DNA of 64,000 nucleotides from an uncultured Lachnospiraceae bacterium (GTDB taxonomy: Bacteria > Bacillota > Clostridia > Lachnospirales > Lachnospiraceae), in assembly GCA_910578645.1 (NCBI GenBank), contig CAJTQI010000006.1:1-64000 (forward strand). The letters run 5' to 3'. Positions 7,795 through 16,675 of the stretch are shown here, piece after piece (the stretch's first letter is position 1; each line of letters begins with the position of its first letter). Position numbers and translations under genes: made by a program. The notes under the pieces are model-generated. The model saw only the letters and a list, made by a program, of their open reading frames with translations, did not search any database and was not told the DNA's origin.

Positions 7795-8280
7795 TTATAT
7801 TCTGCCAGCCTCTTTTTTTTCATAAAACACTAATGTTAGTCTTTCGTTAATGACCTCCGTTTTGCCTGTCTGCCGATACCCCATTTTCTCATATAAATGG
7901 CAGTTTTTAGGTTCCTGCAAAATTGTGTCTAATTCCCAATTTCCGTTCCCATGCAGTTCTTCACATAACCGGATTGCTTTCTGTGCAATACCTTTTCCCT
8001 GAAATTGCGGCAATATAAATATCGGGGAAATTCTCTTGTTTTTTCCGGCCTCCTTTTTGTCAACAATACGGACAGCCCCGACTTTTTGTTGTCCAATACA
8101 GATAAAATAGTAAAATGTAAAATCTTGTTTCAAGCGTGCTTCTACTTTTTCTATGTTTTCATTCCCAGGACTGGTGCCAAAATCCTGATATTTCTCTAAT
8201 AATTCTTTGAAAACTTCGACCTGCATGGCATGTATTTCTTTCGCATCGTCAATATTTGCCCTAAACAATGTTACTTCCAT
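7795..8280 (-). CDS. GNAT family N-acetyltransferase
   Basis: The 161-residue product starts MEVTLFRANIDDAKEIHAMQ and carries the acetyl-CoA binding segment ILPQFQGKGIAQKAIRLCEE (about residues 90-110) and the C-terminal YEKMGYRQTGKTEV found in GNAT enzymes. The substrate is not evident. Its ATG overlaps the stop of the upstream M56 gene (TAATG) and GGAGG precedes it, so translation is probably coupled. That makes it the last gene of a BlaI-M56 operon and a plausible effector, possibly a small-molecule or drug acetyltransferase, although this is inference. Confidence 0.88.
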   Translation of the reverse strand: MEVTLFRANIDDAKEIHAMQVEVFKELLEKYQDFGTSPGNENIEKVEARLKQDFTFYYFICIGQQKVGAVRIVDKKEAGKNKRISPIFILPQFQGKGIAQKAIRLCEELHGNGNWELDTILQEPKNCHLYEKMGYRQTGKTEVINERLTLVFYEKKEAGRI

Positions 8281-10097
8281 TATGAAACCTCCGGATTAAA
8301 TGAAATATTGCTGAAAAAAGCAGAGTCAACAATCCATACCGAGCCATACGTCTCATTCTTCCTGCCGTCCTTCTCCCTCTCCTGCGTATTCCCTTCCTCC
8401 GGCATGGAGGAATTGTCCGTCTGTGAATCAAAATTCGCATCGCACATGGGAATTTCCACGCTGCTTCCATCTGCAAAAGTGTACTCCACCATAGCTTTTC
8501 CGGAAGAATCAGTTGTCCAAACACCCTCTCCTCCCGACAGGTTCAGTATCCATGCCGCCGCACGCTCCGGGCTTCTGTACACAGCGTTGCGGTCTGTCCC
8601 GTCTCCTTCCTCTTTGTCATACTCTGTCTGGTAATTGACCGCTTCCACAAAACCCCACTCCACATAATCCACGAAAGCATATTCCCCCGAGACCAGATAC
8701 GCCTCCTCAAAGTCTTCCCGTGAAGCAATCTCATTGAAATACTTCATGTCACTGTCAACGACACGGTATCCTTTTTCACTCTCTATAAACCGAATCGTCT
8801 CTTTCCACACAGACACATGAGGTTCGGATGTCCAAGCATAATACCATATCTGCGCCGACGATTCCCCTTTTTCCTCTTCACCATGCACCATATACCGGGA
8901 TGCAATGGGCCAGGGACTGGAAATGCCAAATGTATACCTGCTTCCTGCCTTCTCCAGCATATACACATGCTCAAAAGCCGTTGCTTCATCTATATAAAAC
9001 CCAACCAGGGCGTCCCCATCCCTCTCACAGTAAGTGTTGGCGTAGTGTTCCACAAACTCACGCTTTTCACTGGAACGAAGCCTTTCTGCAGCCTCCTTCT
9101 CGTCCGTGGGATTCAAAGAAAGTCCCAGCACAACGGCGCTCATCAAGACCGCCACAAATGCCACGGCCACAAACGTCCTTTTTCGGTAGGACAAAATATT
9201 GCGGATTCGGTTCTTTACATCCCCCTCCCCAAAGGCAAGCGGACATCCCCCATCCATCGTCTTTTCACAGGATAATGACAGCAAAGCACGGGAATAATCC
9301 TGCTTCACCTCCAAACCCATCTCCCGCAGGACAGCCTCGTCACAGGACATCTCCATATCCCGCTCTATCAAGGCAAACGCAATCCACACAAAGGGATTAA
9401 ACCAGTGTACACACACGCTTATCCATACCAAAATTTTTACCAGATAGTCCCTTCTGGCAAGATGAACCCTTTCATGAGCCAGGACATACCTGCACTCCTG
9501 TGCAGACAAACCACTCGGCAAATAGATACGCGGACTGACAATGCCAAACACAAAAGCCGTGGGAATCCCGTCCACTTCATACACTTTTCCTTCTATATGT
9601 ACTGCCCTGTGCAAAAAACGTCTCAGACGAAAAGCACTCCAACTGCCATAACCGATAAAAACTGCTACGCCTGCCAGCCAAATCCATCCGCATATTACAA
9701 GAAACATCCGGAATTTTTCCACATTCTTTTGTCTATCCCCAGACAAAATCACGTTATCCGCTCCATCCCTTTTATCTCCGCTCTGTTCTGTTTCGCCTTG
9801 CAGCTTCTCTTTATCCTGCCAGGCCGTGTTGTCCACTGCGCCTGTCCCGGCAGTCCTTTCCTGGGTAAATAAATTCGTGCGAAGCCGCACGAGACTGAAA
9901 TCGCTATTTGCAGTAACCGGGCACAAAAGCCTGAAAAGCACCACACTCCACAGCAGATAAGAAAAAATCTTAGGCTGCTTTCTCAGCAAAAGACGCAATA
10001 AAATCACTGCCGCAATACAATATGTGGCCGTAACACTCATATTCAGAATTGTTGTAAAAATTGTTGTGATATCCATCCGTATAACCAAACCTTTCAT
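8280..10097 (-). CDS. M56 family (BlaR1/MecR1-type) membrane metallopeptidase sensor
   Basis: The 605-residue protein has several N-terminal membrane segments, the zinc motif HERVH (about residues 208-212), HWFNPFVW and the second motif EMSCDEAVLREM, all typical of BlaR1/MecR1 sensor-transducers. After a last membrane segment near residue 320 there is an extracellular domain of about 280 residues that does not look like the penicillin-binding domain of BlaR1. The ATG at 10097 overlaps the stop of the BlaI gene (ATGA); an ATG seven codons downstream is an alternative. It presumably senses an envelope signal and inactivates the adjacent BlaI repressor. Confidence 0.9.
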   Translation of the reverse strand: MKGLVIRMDITTIFTTILNMSVTATYCIAAVILLRLLLRKQPKIFSYLLWSVVLFRLLCPVTANSDFSLVRLRTNLFTQERTAGTGAVDNTAWQDKEKLQGETEQSGDKRDGADNVILSGDRQKNVEKFRMFLVICGWIWLAGVAVFIGYGSWSAFRLRRFLHRAVHIEGKVYEVDGIPTAFVFGIVSPRIYLPSGLSAQECRYVLAHERVHLARRDYLVKILVWISVCVHWFNPFVWIAFALIERDMEMSCDEAVLREMGLEVKQDYSRALLSLSCEKTMDGGCPLAFGEGDVKNRIRNILSYRKRTFVAVAFVAVLMSAVVLGLSLNPTDEKEAAERLRSSEKREFVEHYANTYCERDGDALVGFYIDEATAFEHVYMLEKAGSRYTFGISSPWPIASRYMVHGEEEKGESSAQIWYYAWTSEPHVSVWKETIRFIESEKGYRVVDSDMKYFNEIASREDFEEAYLVSGEYAFVDYVEWGFVEAVNYQTEYDKEEGDGTDRNAVYRSPERAAAWILNLSGGEGVWTTDSSGKAMVEYTFADGSSVEIPMCDANFDSQTDNSSMPEEGNTQEREKDGRKNETYGSVWIVDSAFFSNISFNPEVS

Positions 10098-10456
10098 TCC
10101 TGGGTATACCCGTCAATTAACTGTTTTATTTCTTCCGCCTGTTGCCTCGTCAGTTTCTTCCCACCCATAAATGCAGCCAGGAATTTCGGGATAGAGCCCT
10201 CAAAGGAATCCTCCACAAATTGTCTGCTCTTATATCCGTAAAATTCTTCCCTGGAAATCAATGAAGTAACCACCGCATTCTCGTTTTGAAAAATTCCTCT
10301 GTCGCATAATTTCTTCAGGACAGTGTATGTAGTTGATTTCTTCCAATCAAATTCTTTCTCGCATAATTTCACAAGCTCCGGTGACAAAATCGGCTCCTTT
10401 TCCCAGATTAAATCAGCAAAATGTGCCTCCAGTTTGGCAAGCTTATACTCTTTCAT
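10094..10456 (-). CDS. BlaI/MecI/CopY family transcriptional repressor
   Basis: The 120-residue winged-helix repressor begins MKEYKLAKLEAHFADLIWE, with the KKSTTYTVLKKLCDRG recognition region at about residues 39-54 and a C-terminal dimerisation helix. In this family the repressor is cleaved or released when the cognate M56 sensor is activated. It overlaps the M56 gene by four bases and is preceded by two 21-bp dyads at 10543-10590 that cover the likely promoter. Autoregulation of the three-gene operon is therefore likely. Confidence 0.93.
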   Translation of the reverse strand: MKEYKLAKLEAHFADLIWEKEPILSPELVKLCEKEFDWKKSTTYTVLKKLCDRGIFQNENAVVTSLISREEFYGYKSRQFVEDSFEGSIPKFLAAFMGGKKLTRQQAEEIKQLIDGYTQE

Positions 10457-10542
10457 CGGATATTGCCTCCTTCCATGGTGTATGTACTGTCGAAATCTCT
10501 TTGTGGCTGATTTTTATTCGCCGTACCAATCAGTCCGCATTT

Positions 10543-10599
10543 CGGTCTATTATTAATAGACCGTATAAGTAGTCTATCACCGATAGACTATCCTGTCAA
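10543..10599 (-). promoter_or_regulatory. Promoter with two BlaI-type operator dyads
   Basis: On the minus strand TTGACA (10599-10594), 17 bases and TAGACT (10576-10571) form a good promoter. Dyad 1, TAGTCTATC...GATAGACTA (10570-10590), covers the spacer and the -10 box. Dyad 2, CGGTCTATT...AATAGACCG (10543-10563), lies over the start region. Dyad centres are 27 bp apart. Both share GTCTAT/ATAGAC half-sites, so one repressor, most simply the adjacent BlaI homologue, should bind both. Confidence 0.8.
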
Positions 10600-10817
10600 G
10601 ACTACTTGATTTCTTTTGCATTCTGAATGCCGAGATAATCATCTATAACAAAAGGGGCTTCAGAACGAAAGCTGACAATATAACAGGCTGCCGAAAAAAA
10701 CGGGAAAAAGAAGAATTATAAAGTGATTGTGCAACTGGTATTTGCCTTTTAGCACTTATCAAATTCTTTATTATAATCGCCATATGCTTTATAATGGCAC
10801 CAAGGAGCGTGATTTTT

Positions 10818-11315
10818 ATGAATATGAATATTATATCGAAACACTTACAATTTCTGCGTAGAAGCCATAACTACACACAAGATGATTTAGCAAAAAAATT
10901 AAGCATATCAAGGCAAGCAGTATCAAAATGGGAAACAGGAGCGTCCATCCCCGACTTAGAAATTTTGCTGAAAATCTCCAAATTATATGACATTTCAATA
11001 AATGATATTTTAGAACCTCAAATACAACCACGGAGGATAACTGATTTTGAACAAATCTCTACAATTCCTGAAAAGGAACTGAAAGAAATGTTAAAACAGT
11101 TTGACGCTAATTCTCTTGTAACAGCTTTAATGGGAGCATCTCCTGAAATAAATTGTTTTTTTGAAGGATTATTTCCCGATATAAATTTTGAAATGACAAG
11201 AAACAATATCGGTAGAACCAGAATAGAAACTGTTGAAGATATGCAGAACCAAATCATTGCTATGATAAATTTGTTAGCGGTTGACAAGGAAATATATGAC
11301 GGGATTGTACTGTAG
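10818..11315 (+). CDS. XRE-family transcriptional regulator
   Basis: The 165-residue protein has a Cro/CI-type helix-turn-helix at residues about 9-60 (LRRSHNYTQDDLAKKLSISR, QAVSKWETGASIPDLE). The C-terminal 100 residues are not a family I recognise. AAGGAG lies ten bases before the ATG at 10818; a TATAAT at 10790-10795 is a likely -10 box, which would leave a very short leader. It is transcribed away from the blaI operon and is followed by a strong bidirectional terminator. Codon use is more AT-rich than the flanking genes, which may mean a separate origin. Confidence 0.9.
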   Translation: MNMNIISKHLQFLRRSHNYTQDDLAKKLSISRQAVSKWETGASIPDLEILLKISKLYDISINDILEPQIQPRRITDFEQISTIPEKELKEMLKQFDANSLVTALMGASPEINCFFEGLFPDINFEMTRNNIGRTRIETVEDMQNQIIAMINLLAVDKEIYDGIVL

Positions 11316-11317
11316 CT

Positions 11318-11360
11318 AAAAGTGCACTTAACCCATATCTTACCGGTTAAGTGCACTTTT
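11318..11360. terminator. Bidirectional terminator after the XRE gene
   Basis: A 16-bp perfect stem, AAAAGTGCACTTAACC (11318-11333) with GGTTAAGTGCACTTTT (11345-11360), has A and T runs at its ends, so it can work on both strands between the XRE gene and the convergent amidohydrolase gene. Confidence 0.85.
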
Positions 11361-11370
11361 CATGCCCTCG

Positions 11371-11395
11371 GTAAACAAAGATACCCTTTGTTTAC
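11371..11395. repeat. Hairpin GTAAACAAAG/CTTTGTTTAC
   Basis: A 10-bp perfect stem with the loop ATACC, directly after the terminator at 11318-11360. It shares the words ATACCCTTTGTT and ACAAAG with the hairpins at 2927 and 32669. Its function is unknown; it may be a second terminator for the convergent amidohydrolase gene. Confidence 0.45.
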
Positions 11396-11410
11396 TGCAG
11401 ATAATTTTAC

Positions 11411-12712
11411 TTAGTATACTTTCTGGTCCAGTCCCATCCGCACAATAATCTCCTGAATCTTCCGGTATACCAACTGCTCATCGATAGTCAGAAGCTTGCG
11501 GTGCTCCATCGTGACCTGTCCGTTTATAATCACCGTATCTACCTCAGAACCGTTGGCCGAATATGACAGACCCGCAATCAGGTTATTTCTGGGTGTAAGG
11601 GAAGGCGTATTCAAATCCAGGATTGCCAGGTCTGCTTTCTTGCCGACCTCGATGCTCCCAATCTCCTTCTCCATCCCAAGCGCCTTAGCGCCGTTGATTG
11701 TGGCAATGCGCAATCCCTCTTTCGCGCTGACACATTGCGGCGTCCTGCCGACGCCCTTATGAATTAAGGTGAGAAGGCTCAGTTCATGGAACATGTTCAG
11801 GCAGTTATTACTTGCCGCCCCGTCGGTTCCTAAACATACGTTGATACCTTTCTCCAACATACCCGCCACAGGTGCAAACCCATTGCCTAACTTCATATTG
11901 CTGGCCGGATTCGTCACCACGCTGACATTCTTTGCTTTCAGAATATCCATGTCCGCATCGTCAATCTGTACGCAATGGGCGGCTACGGCAGGCACATCGA
12001 ACAGTCCGCAGCGCTCCGCCAAAGCAATGGGACTGCATCCGTATTTCTCCTGAATCTGCCCGATTTCACTCTCGCTCTCCGACAGATGGATATGGATTCC
12101 CATGCCGTTCTTCTTCGCTTCCTGTGCTACAATTTTCATAAATGCCTCATCACATGTAAAAGGCGCATGAGGCCCTAACACGAAAGAAAGTCTGTCGCAG
12201 TCTTTCGCTGCGTCCCGCTCCTCGTATGCCTGGCGCAGACGCATCTGCCCTGCCTCATCGTTGCCACTGCCTACCAGCCCACGGCTGATGACCGCACGCA
12301 TACCGGATTCCTTGACCGCCCTGGTAGTCTGGTGAATATTCATCTGCATATCGTTAAAGCAGGTTGTCCCGCTCTTCATCATCTCGATAATCGCCAGGTT
12401 CGCACCCCAATATGTATCCTCATCGGTCATCTGCTGTTCAATGGGGTCGATTGTCCCAAAGAGCCAGTCCATAAAGGACAGGTCATCCGCCACATTACGC
12501 ATGAAAGACATATAGGAATGGGTGTGGCAGTTGATGAGTCCCGGAATAACCAGTTTATCGGTACCGTCGATTACCTTATCCTCCACAAATCCGTCGGGCA
12601 TCTTGCCGATTCCCGTAATCCGGTCCTCCTCTATGTAAATATCTGTCTGGCGCACCACATCCTCTGCACCCTGGGGCAAAATTGCCAGTGTATTCTTGAT
12701 TACAATTCCCAT
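11411..12712 (-). CDS. mtaD: Amidohydrolase, 5-methylthioadenosine/S-adenosylhomocysteine deaminase type
   Basis: The 433-residue metal-dependent deaminase has the metal motif GLINCHTHSYMSFMR (about residues 56-70), HIHLSESE, AAHCVQIDD and LGTDGAASNN, in the order found in the MtaD/SsnA/TrzN group. These enzymes deaminate adenosine-type compounds such as methylthioadenosine, S-adenosylhomocysteine or 5'-deoxyadenosine, salvaging SAM by-products. The exact substrate cannot be read from the sequence, so the symbol is a family assignment. It appears monocistronic; the ATG at 12712 has GGGAG about 12 bases upstream. Confidence 0.88.
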   Translation of the reverse strand: MGIVIKNTLAILPQGAEDVVRQTDIYIEEDRITGIGKMPDGFVEDKVIDGTDKLVIPGLINCHTHSYMSFMRNVADDLSFMDWLFGTIDPIEQQMTDEDTYWGANLAIIEMMKSGTTCFNDMQMNIHQTTRAVKESGMRAVISRGLVGSGNDEAGQMRLRQAYEERDAAKDCDRLSFVLGPHAPFTCDEAFMKIVAQEAKKNGMGIHIHLSESESEIGQIQEKYGCSPIALAERCGLFDVPAVAAHCVQIDDADMDILKAKNVSVVTNPASNMKLGNGFAPVAGMLEKGINVCLGTDGAASNNCLNMFHELSLLTLIHKGVGRTPQCVSAKEGLRIATINGAKALGMEKEIGSIEVGKKADLAILDLNTPSLTPRNNLIAGLSYSANGSEVDTVIINGQVTMEHRKLLTIDEQLVYRKIQEIIVRMGLDQKVY

Positions 12713-12897
12713 CTTATTACCAATTCTCCCTTCTCATTTTCTAAAATAAAAAACATCTCAACATTGAACATTCTTTTTCCATTCCGGAACGTTACTTGCC
12801 ACTGTTTCTGTCTATTCTAACATATCATGCAGATTCTGGCTAGCGCAACAACATAGAGGGTACCCTCAATGAACAAAAGATATGTTTGCATGATTTA

Positions 12898-12928
12898 TTG
12901 ATAATTGTTTTGACATAGTATATACTAA
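12898..12928 (+). promoter_or_regulatory. Promoter and palindrome before the mazE-like gene
   Basis: TTGATA (12898-12903), 17 bases, then TATACT (12921-12926). The -10 region lies in the perfect 12-bp palindrome TAGTATATACTA (12917-12928). AbrB/MazE-type proteins usually bind such sites in their own promoters, so autoregulation is likely. Confidence 0.6.
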
Positions 12929-12946
12929 ATGATAAGAAGGTTTTGT

Positions 12947-13189
12947 ATGCAAGTGCAAGTAAAAGAATGGGGAAACAGTCAGGGAATACGATTACCAAAG
13001 GAAATACTAAAAAGCGCCGGCATTACATTAAATGATGTTTTAGATGTTACGGTGTCAAACGGCAAAATTACTTTCACAAAACCCTTTCGTCATAAGACAC
13101 TGGAAGAAAGAACTACGGAATATGGCGGAAAATTAATGCTTGATGGCGAATATAATTGGGGCAAGCCCGTCGGAAGAGAGGTTTGGTAA
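12947..13189 (+). CDS. MazE/AbrB-type DNA-binding protein (antitoxin-like, no toxin partner)
   Basis: The 80-residue protein starts MQVQVKEWGNSQGIRLPKEI, the swapped-hairpin AbrB domain of MazE antitoxins, followed by a short acidic and aromatic tail ending GREVW. MazE normally neutralises MazF. The ATG at 12947 follows AAGAAGG; the open frame begins six codons upstream. No MazF or PIN toxin frame is visible in the 210 bases downstream, nor on the opposite strand, so the gene is an orphan or a stand-alone regulator. Confidence 0.85.
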   Translation: MQVQVKEWGNSQGIRLPKEILKSAGITLNDVLDVTVSNGKITFTKPFRHKTLEERTTEYGGKLMLDGEYNWGKPVGREVW

Positions 13190-13399
13190 CATATACATTA
13201 TCAAAATAAAAATAATTTTTCAACTATAATAAGCAATACTATTTTTATCTAAACTTCAGTATACAGTCTAACACACAGCAAAATTAAAGTCTAGCATTTT
13301 TTCTTTTAACATCTTAAAATAGGAACAGTCCAATTATCAACCCATCTGAAATGTTATCCATAATGAAACAGCAAACAAATTCCATAAAGGAGGTCAGAC

Positions 13400-16300
13400 A
13401 TGAGTGCACAAGACGAACACCAAAACCGCCGCCTGACAAAGACGGACGAGGAAGAATATCTTGCCAGAACCCTTGCTGTAGTGAGAAACAATCTGGCAAG
13501 CTACGGCGAAGAAGTCGCAAGAATGCAAGGAAACATCGATGATATGAGGGCGCACTATAACAGCAAGGATGTGGAAATGCGCACCATCCTGTACAACACA
13601 ATCACCATGCATGACCACATGAAACGTGCGCTGATGCGGAATGAAAAAGCCTTAAGCAAACCATACTTTGGCAGAATCATTTTTCATGACGAATCCCTTG
13701 ACAAGAATGAGTCCATCTACATCGGCAAGGGCGGTATTGCCAGGGATACGACCCACTGGATGGTTGTGGACTGGCGTGCGCCGGTGGCAAACGCATACTA
13801 CGAAAACGGCCTTGGCAAGTGCAGCTATATGGCGCCTGGAGATACGTCTATCAAAATTGACCTCCAATTAAAGCGTACCTACGAAATTGAATCCGGTAAG
13901 CTAATAGACTATTTCGACAGCGAAGTCATCGCAAACGACGACTTGCTGACCAAATACCTGGCAAAAAACAAGCAGGCTGTGCTCAGTGAAATTGTCGCTA
14001 CCATCCAGAAAGAACAAAACGACATCATACGCAAATCCCCCTACCACAATATCATCGTGCAGGGAGTCGCCGGTTCCGGCAAAACCACTGTTGCAATGCA
14101 CCGGATTTCCTATATCCTCTATAATTATGAAGCACGGTTCAAGCCTGACGATTTCTACATCGTAGGCAGTAACCGTATTCTCCTCAACTATATCACCGGC
14201 GTACTGCCCGACCTGGACGTATACGGCGTGCGTCAGATGACCATGGAACAGCTTTTTGTCAGGCTTCTCTATGAGGATTGGGACGAGAATAAGTACCGTA
14301 TAAAACGCCATTTAACTGACAACAACGACAGCATAAAAGGTACATCCACCTGGTTCCACGACCTGGAGCAATACTGTTATGAAACAGAATACAAGGCTAT
14401 TTCCCGGAAATCCGTCTACCTGAATCCGAAACAATTCGTGGAAGGTATCAGGAATGGCAAACTCGGTGTATTTGACGAAACTTCCGGTCAGTCCCCGGAG
14501 CCCAGACATCTTGTCTGCCTGTTGGACGGCGATGCCATAGAACGTTATGTGGAGCAGAATCCTTCCGTATCCGTCCAGAGTAAAATCAACATGCTTAACA
14601 AACGTCTGCGCGGCAAAATCAAGGAAGAATTTCTGGGAAAAGGCATCAAGTATACCGAAGCTGAAAGAAAAGCAATCCTGAAAGCATACCGGGGTTACTA
14701 TGGGGGAAAAGTATGGAAGCGTTCTATTTTTGAAATGTATGCTGATTTCCTGAAAAGCCAGAATGCCAAGGGGTATTCCATAAGCAAACCGGATACAGAG
14801 TTTGACGTCTACGACCTGGCAGCCCTCGCCTACTTGTATAAGCGAATCAAGGAAACCGAAGTTATCAGCGAGGCGCACCATATTGTCATTGATGAAGCCC
14901 AGGATTTTGGAATGATGGCATACCGTGTCCTGAAATTCTGCATTTACCAGTGCACATACACCGTCATGGGCGACGTCTCCCAGAATATCCGTTTCGGTTA
15001 CGGCCTAAACGACTGGGAAGAATTAAAAAAGCTGCTTTTGCCGGACCCCGCGGACAGTTTCGGCATATTGAAAAAAAGTTACCGCAACACAGTGGAGATA
15101 TCGGATTTTGCAACAAACATACTGCATCATGGACAATTCTCCGTCTATCCTGTGGAGCCGATTATCCGGCATGGCAGCCAAGTACAGGTAAAGCAGCTTG
15201 ACGACCGAAACGCCCTTATCCGTGCTGCGGCCGACATATGTAAAAGATGGCAGGCCGGCAGTGACCGTGAAAGTGATACAGAAGCGCAGGCTGCCGGGAC
15301 AGGCGGCTTCGATACCATCGCCGTAGTCTGCCGTGACCAGGCAGGCGCCGCCGCTGCCGCCAAAGAGCTGTCCCGCTATATAGACGTGCTTGGCAACGAT
15401 TTGGAAAAGGCAGTATTTGGGAGCGGCATCATGGTGCTTCCGGTAGAATATACGAAAGGTCTTGAATTTGACACGGTACTCATTTTAGAGCCCACGAGGG
15501 AGGAATATCCTGTGGACGACGGGCATTCTAAGCTGCTCTACGTGGCCGCCACCCGGGCCCTACACGAGCTATGTGTTCTCCACACCGGAAACCTGACCGG
15601 GCTGATTGCCGAGCCGGTACCGGCCAGATGTGAAGCAAAGGCAGATTCCGCTATGGACACCAGGCCCACTTCCGAAAACAAGCTTCCTCACTCCGCTTTA
15701 CGAAATGTCTCCGGAAAACAGGACGTACCTGCAAGACTACGCAACAAGAAAATTTCCATCGTTCGCAATGAACTGTCAGACGAAACAACAAGTTCCGACA
15801 AACCAAAACGTCCCGCTGTCAAGGAGACTGCGGCGCCATACACACACCGAAAGCAGCAGGCTCCCCAAAACATGCTTGCCAAGAGCAGTATCAAATTCGG
15901 GGATATGCCCGCCACCGAAAAATTGCGGCCTTCGGGACATAGCAAGATTGACCTTGCCATCCGGTGGGTCACCAAACAGGCCGACGGCCTGTATCTGCAC
16001 AGCCGTTACGGCGTCCTGCGCCTAAGCCCGGTGGGCAGTGCCATCGTCCGGATAACTTTTGCAAAAGGCGGACAGATAACGGAAGGCTTCCATCACACAA
16101 TCGCCGTCCACAGCACTGATAAAAGATGGATGTACAAGGAATCCGGCAGCACCGTTGACCTTATGACCGACGAACTGTACTTACAGGTAGATAAATCTAC
16201 CGGCGCTATCCGCTATATGAACCGGGATAAGAAACTTCTTCTGGCAGAGCGCGGTAAAGAATGCCGCCAGTTGGAAAACACACCCGATGGGAAAACAAAA

Positions 16301-16618
16301 ACCTGGCTCTATCTGGACTGGGCCAAAGGTGAAAACATCTACGCCATGGGCGCGGGCGACGCCAAAGGCTTAAACCTTCGGGGAACTGCCAGATATATTT
16401 CCCACGAAAGCCACACCGGGGAACTGCCTTTTCTTCTTTCCGACAAAGGCTACGGACTTCTGCCCGCCACGGACGGCCCGGTGCTGTGCTGTGACATTCC
16501 GGTCTATGGCTCCTACATCCACGCCGAGAACGCCGGACAGCTGGATTTCTATTTCATTACAGGTAAACGGCAGCCTACGATACTGAACGCTTATGCGTAT
16601 CTGTGCGGAAAGCTTTGA
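13400..16618 (+). CDS. HelD-like UvrD-family helicase fused to a GH31 N-terminal-like domain
   Basis: 1072 residues. Residues 1-90 form the HelD N-terminal coiled coil. The Walker A GVAGSGKTT lies at 222-230, DEAQD (motif II) at 498-502, the KKSYRN region near 555, KGLEFDT near 685 and LLYVAATRALHEL near 711, completing the helicase core by about 735. HelD proteins rescue stalled RNA polymerase. A charged linker of about 110 residues follows. Residues about 850-1072 then resemble the N-terminal beta-sandwich of glycoside hydrolase family 31: GVLRLSPV, DKSTGAIRY, NIYAMGAGD, LPFLLSDKGYGLLP, LDFYFITGK, ILNAYAYLCG. The protein stops exactly where the GH31 catalytic barrel would start. AAAGGAGG precedes the ATG. 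The frame is continuous, so this is a fusion, not a frameshift product. Confidence 0.9.
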   Translation: MSAQDEHQNRRLTKTDEEEYLARTLAVVRNNLASYGEEVARMQGNIDDMRAHYNSKDVEMRTILYNTITMHDHMKRALMRNEKALSKPYFGRIIFHDESLDKNESIYIGKGGIARDTTHWMVVDWRAPVANAYYENGLGKCSYMAPGDTSIKIDLQLKRTYEIESGKLIDYFDSEVIANDDLLTKYLAKNKQAVLSEIVATIQKEQNDIIRKSPYHNIIVQGVAGSGKTTVAMHRISYILYNYEARFKPDDFYIVGSNRILLNYITGVLPDLDVYGVRQMTMEQLFVRLLYEDWDENKYRIKRHLTDNNDSIKGTSTWFHDLEQYCYETEYKAISRKSVYLNPKQFVEGIRNGKLGVFDETSGQSPEPRHLVCLLDGDAIERYVEQNPSVSVQSKINMLNKRLRGKIKEEFLGKGIKYTEAERKAILKAYRGYYGGKVWKRSIFEMYADFLKSQNAKGYSISKPDTEFDVYDLAALAYLYKRIKETEVISEAHHIVIDEAQDFGMMAYRVLKFCIYQCTYTVMGDVSQNIRFGYGLNDWEELKKLLLPDPADSFGILKKSYRNTVEISDFATNILHHGQFSVYPVEPIIRHGSQVQVKQLDDRNALIRAAADICKRWQAGSDRESDTEAQAAGTGGFDTIAVVCRDQAGAAAAAKELSRYIDVLGNDLEKAVFGSGIMVLPVEYTKGLEFDTVLILEPTREEYPVDDGHSKLLYVAATRALHELCVLHTGNLTGLIAEPVPARCEAKADSAMDTRPTSENKLPHSALRNVSGKQDVPARLRNKKISIVRNELSDETTSSDKPKRPAVKETAAPYTHRKQQAPQNMLAKSSIKFGDMPATEKLRPSGHSKIDLAIRWVTKQADGLYLHSRYGVLRLSPVGSAIVRITFAKGGQITEGFHHTIAVHSTDKRWMYKESGSTVDLMTDELYLQVDKSTGAIRYMNRDKKLLLAERGKECRQLENTPDGKTKTWLYLDWAKGENIYAMGAGDAKGLNLRGTARYISHESHTGELPFLLSDKGYGLLPATDGPVLCCDIPVYGSYIHAENAGQLDFYFITGKRQPTILNAYAYLCGKL

Positions 16619-16626
16619 CATCCCTT

Positions 16627-16664
16627 CCGGCTCCCGCTGTCTGACAGCGGAGGGCCGGGTTTTC
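16627..16664 (+). terminator. Terminator of the helicase gene
   Basis: CCGGCTCCCGCTGTC pairs with GACAGCGGAGGGCCGG, separated only by a short loop, followed by GTTTTC. It begins nine bases after the helicase stop codon and also lies beyond the 3' end of the convergent MATE gene. Confidence 0.85.
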
Positions 16665-16675
16665 TTTGCCGTCTC

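Noticed and set aside
13652..14881. Several minus-strand frames inside the helicase gene
   Set aside because: Antisense shadows of a clear coding region with no ribosome binding sites or recognisable domains.
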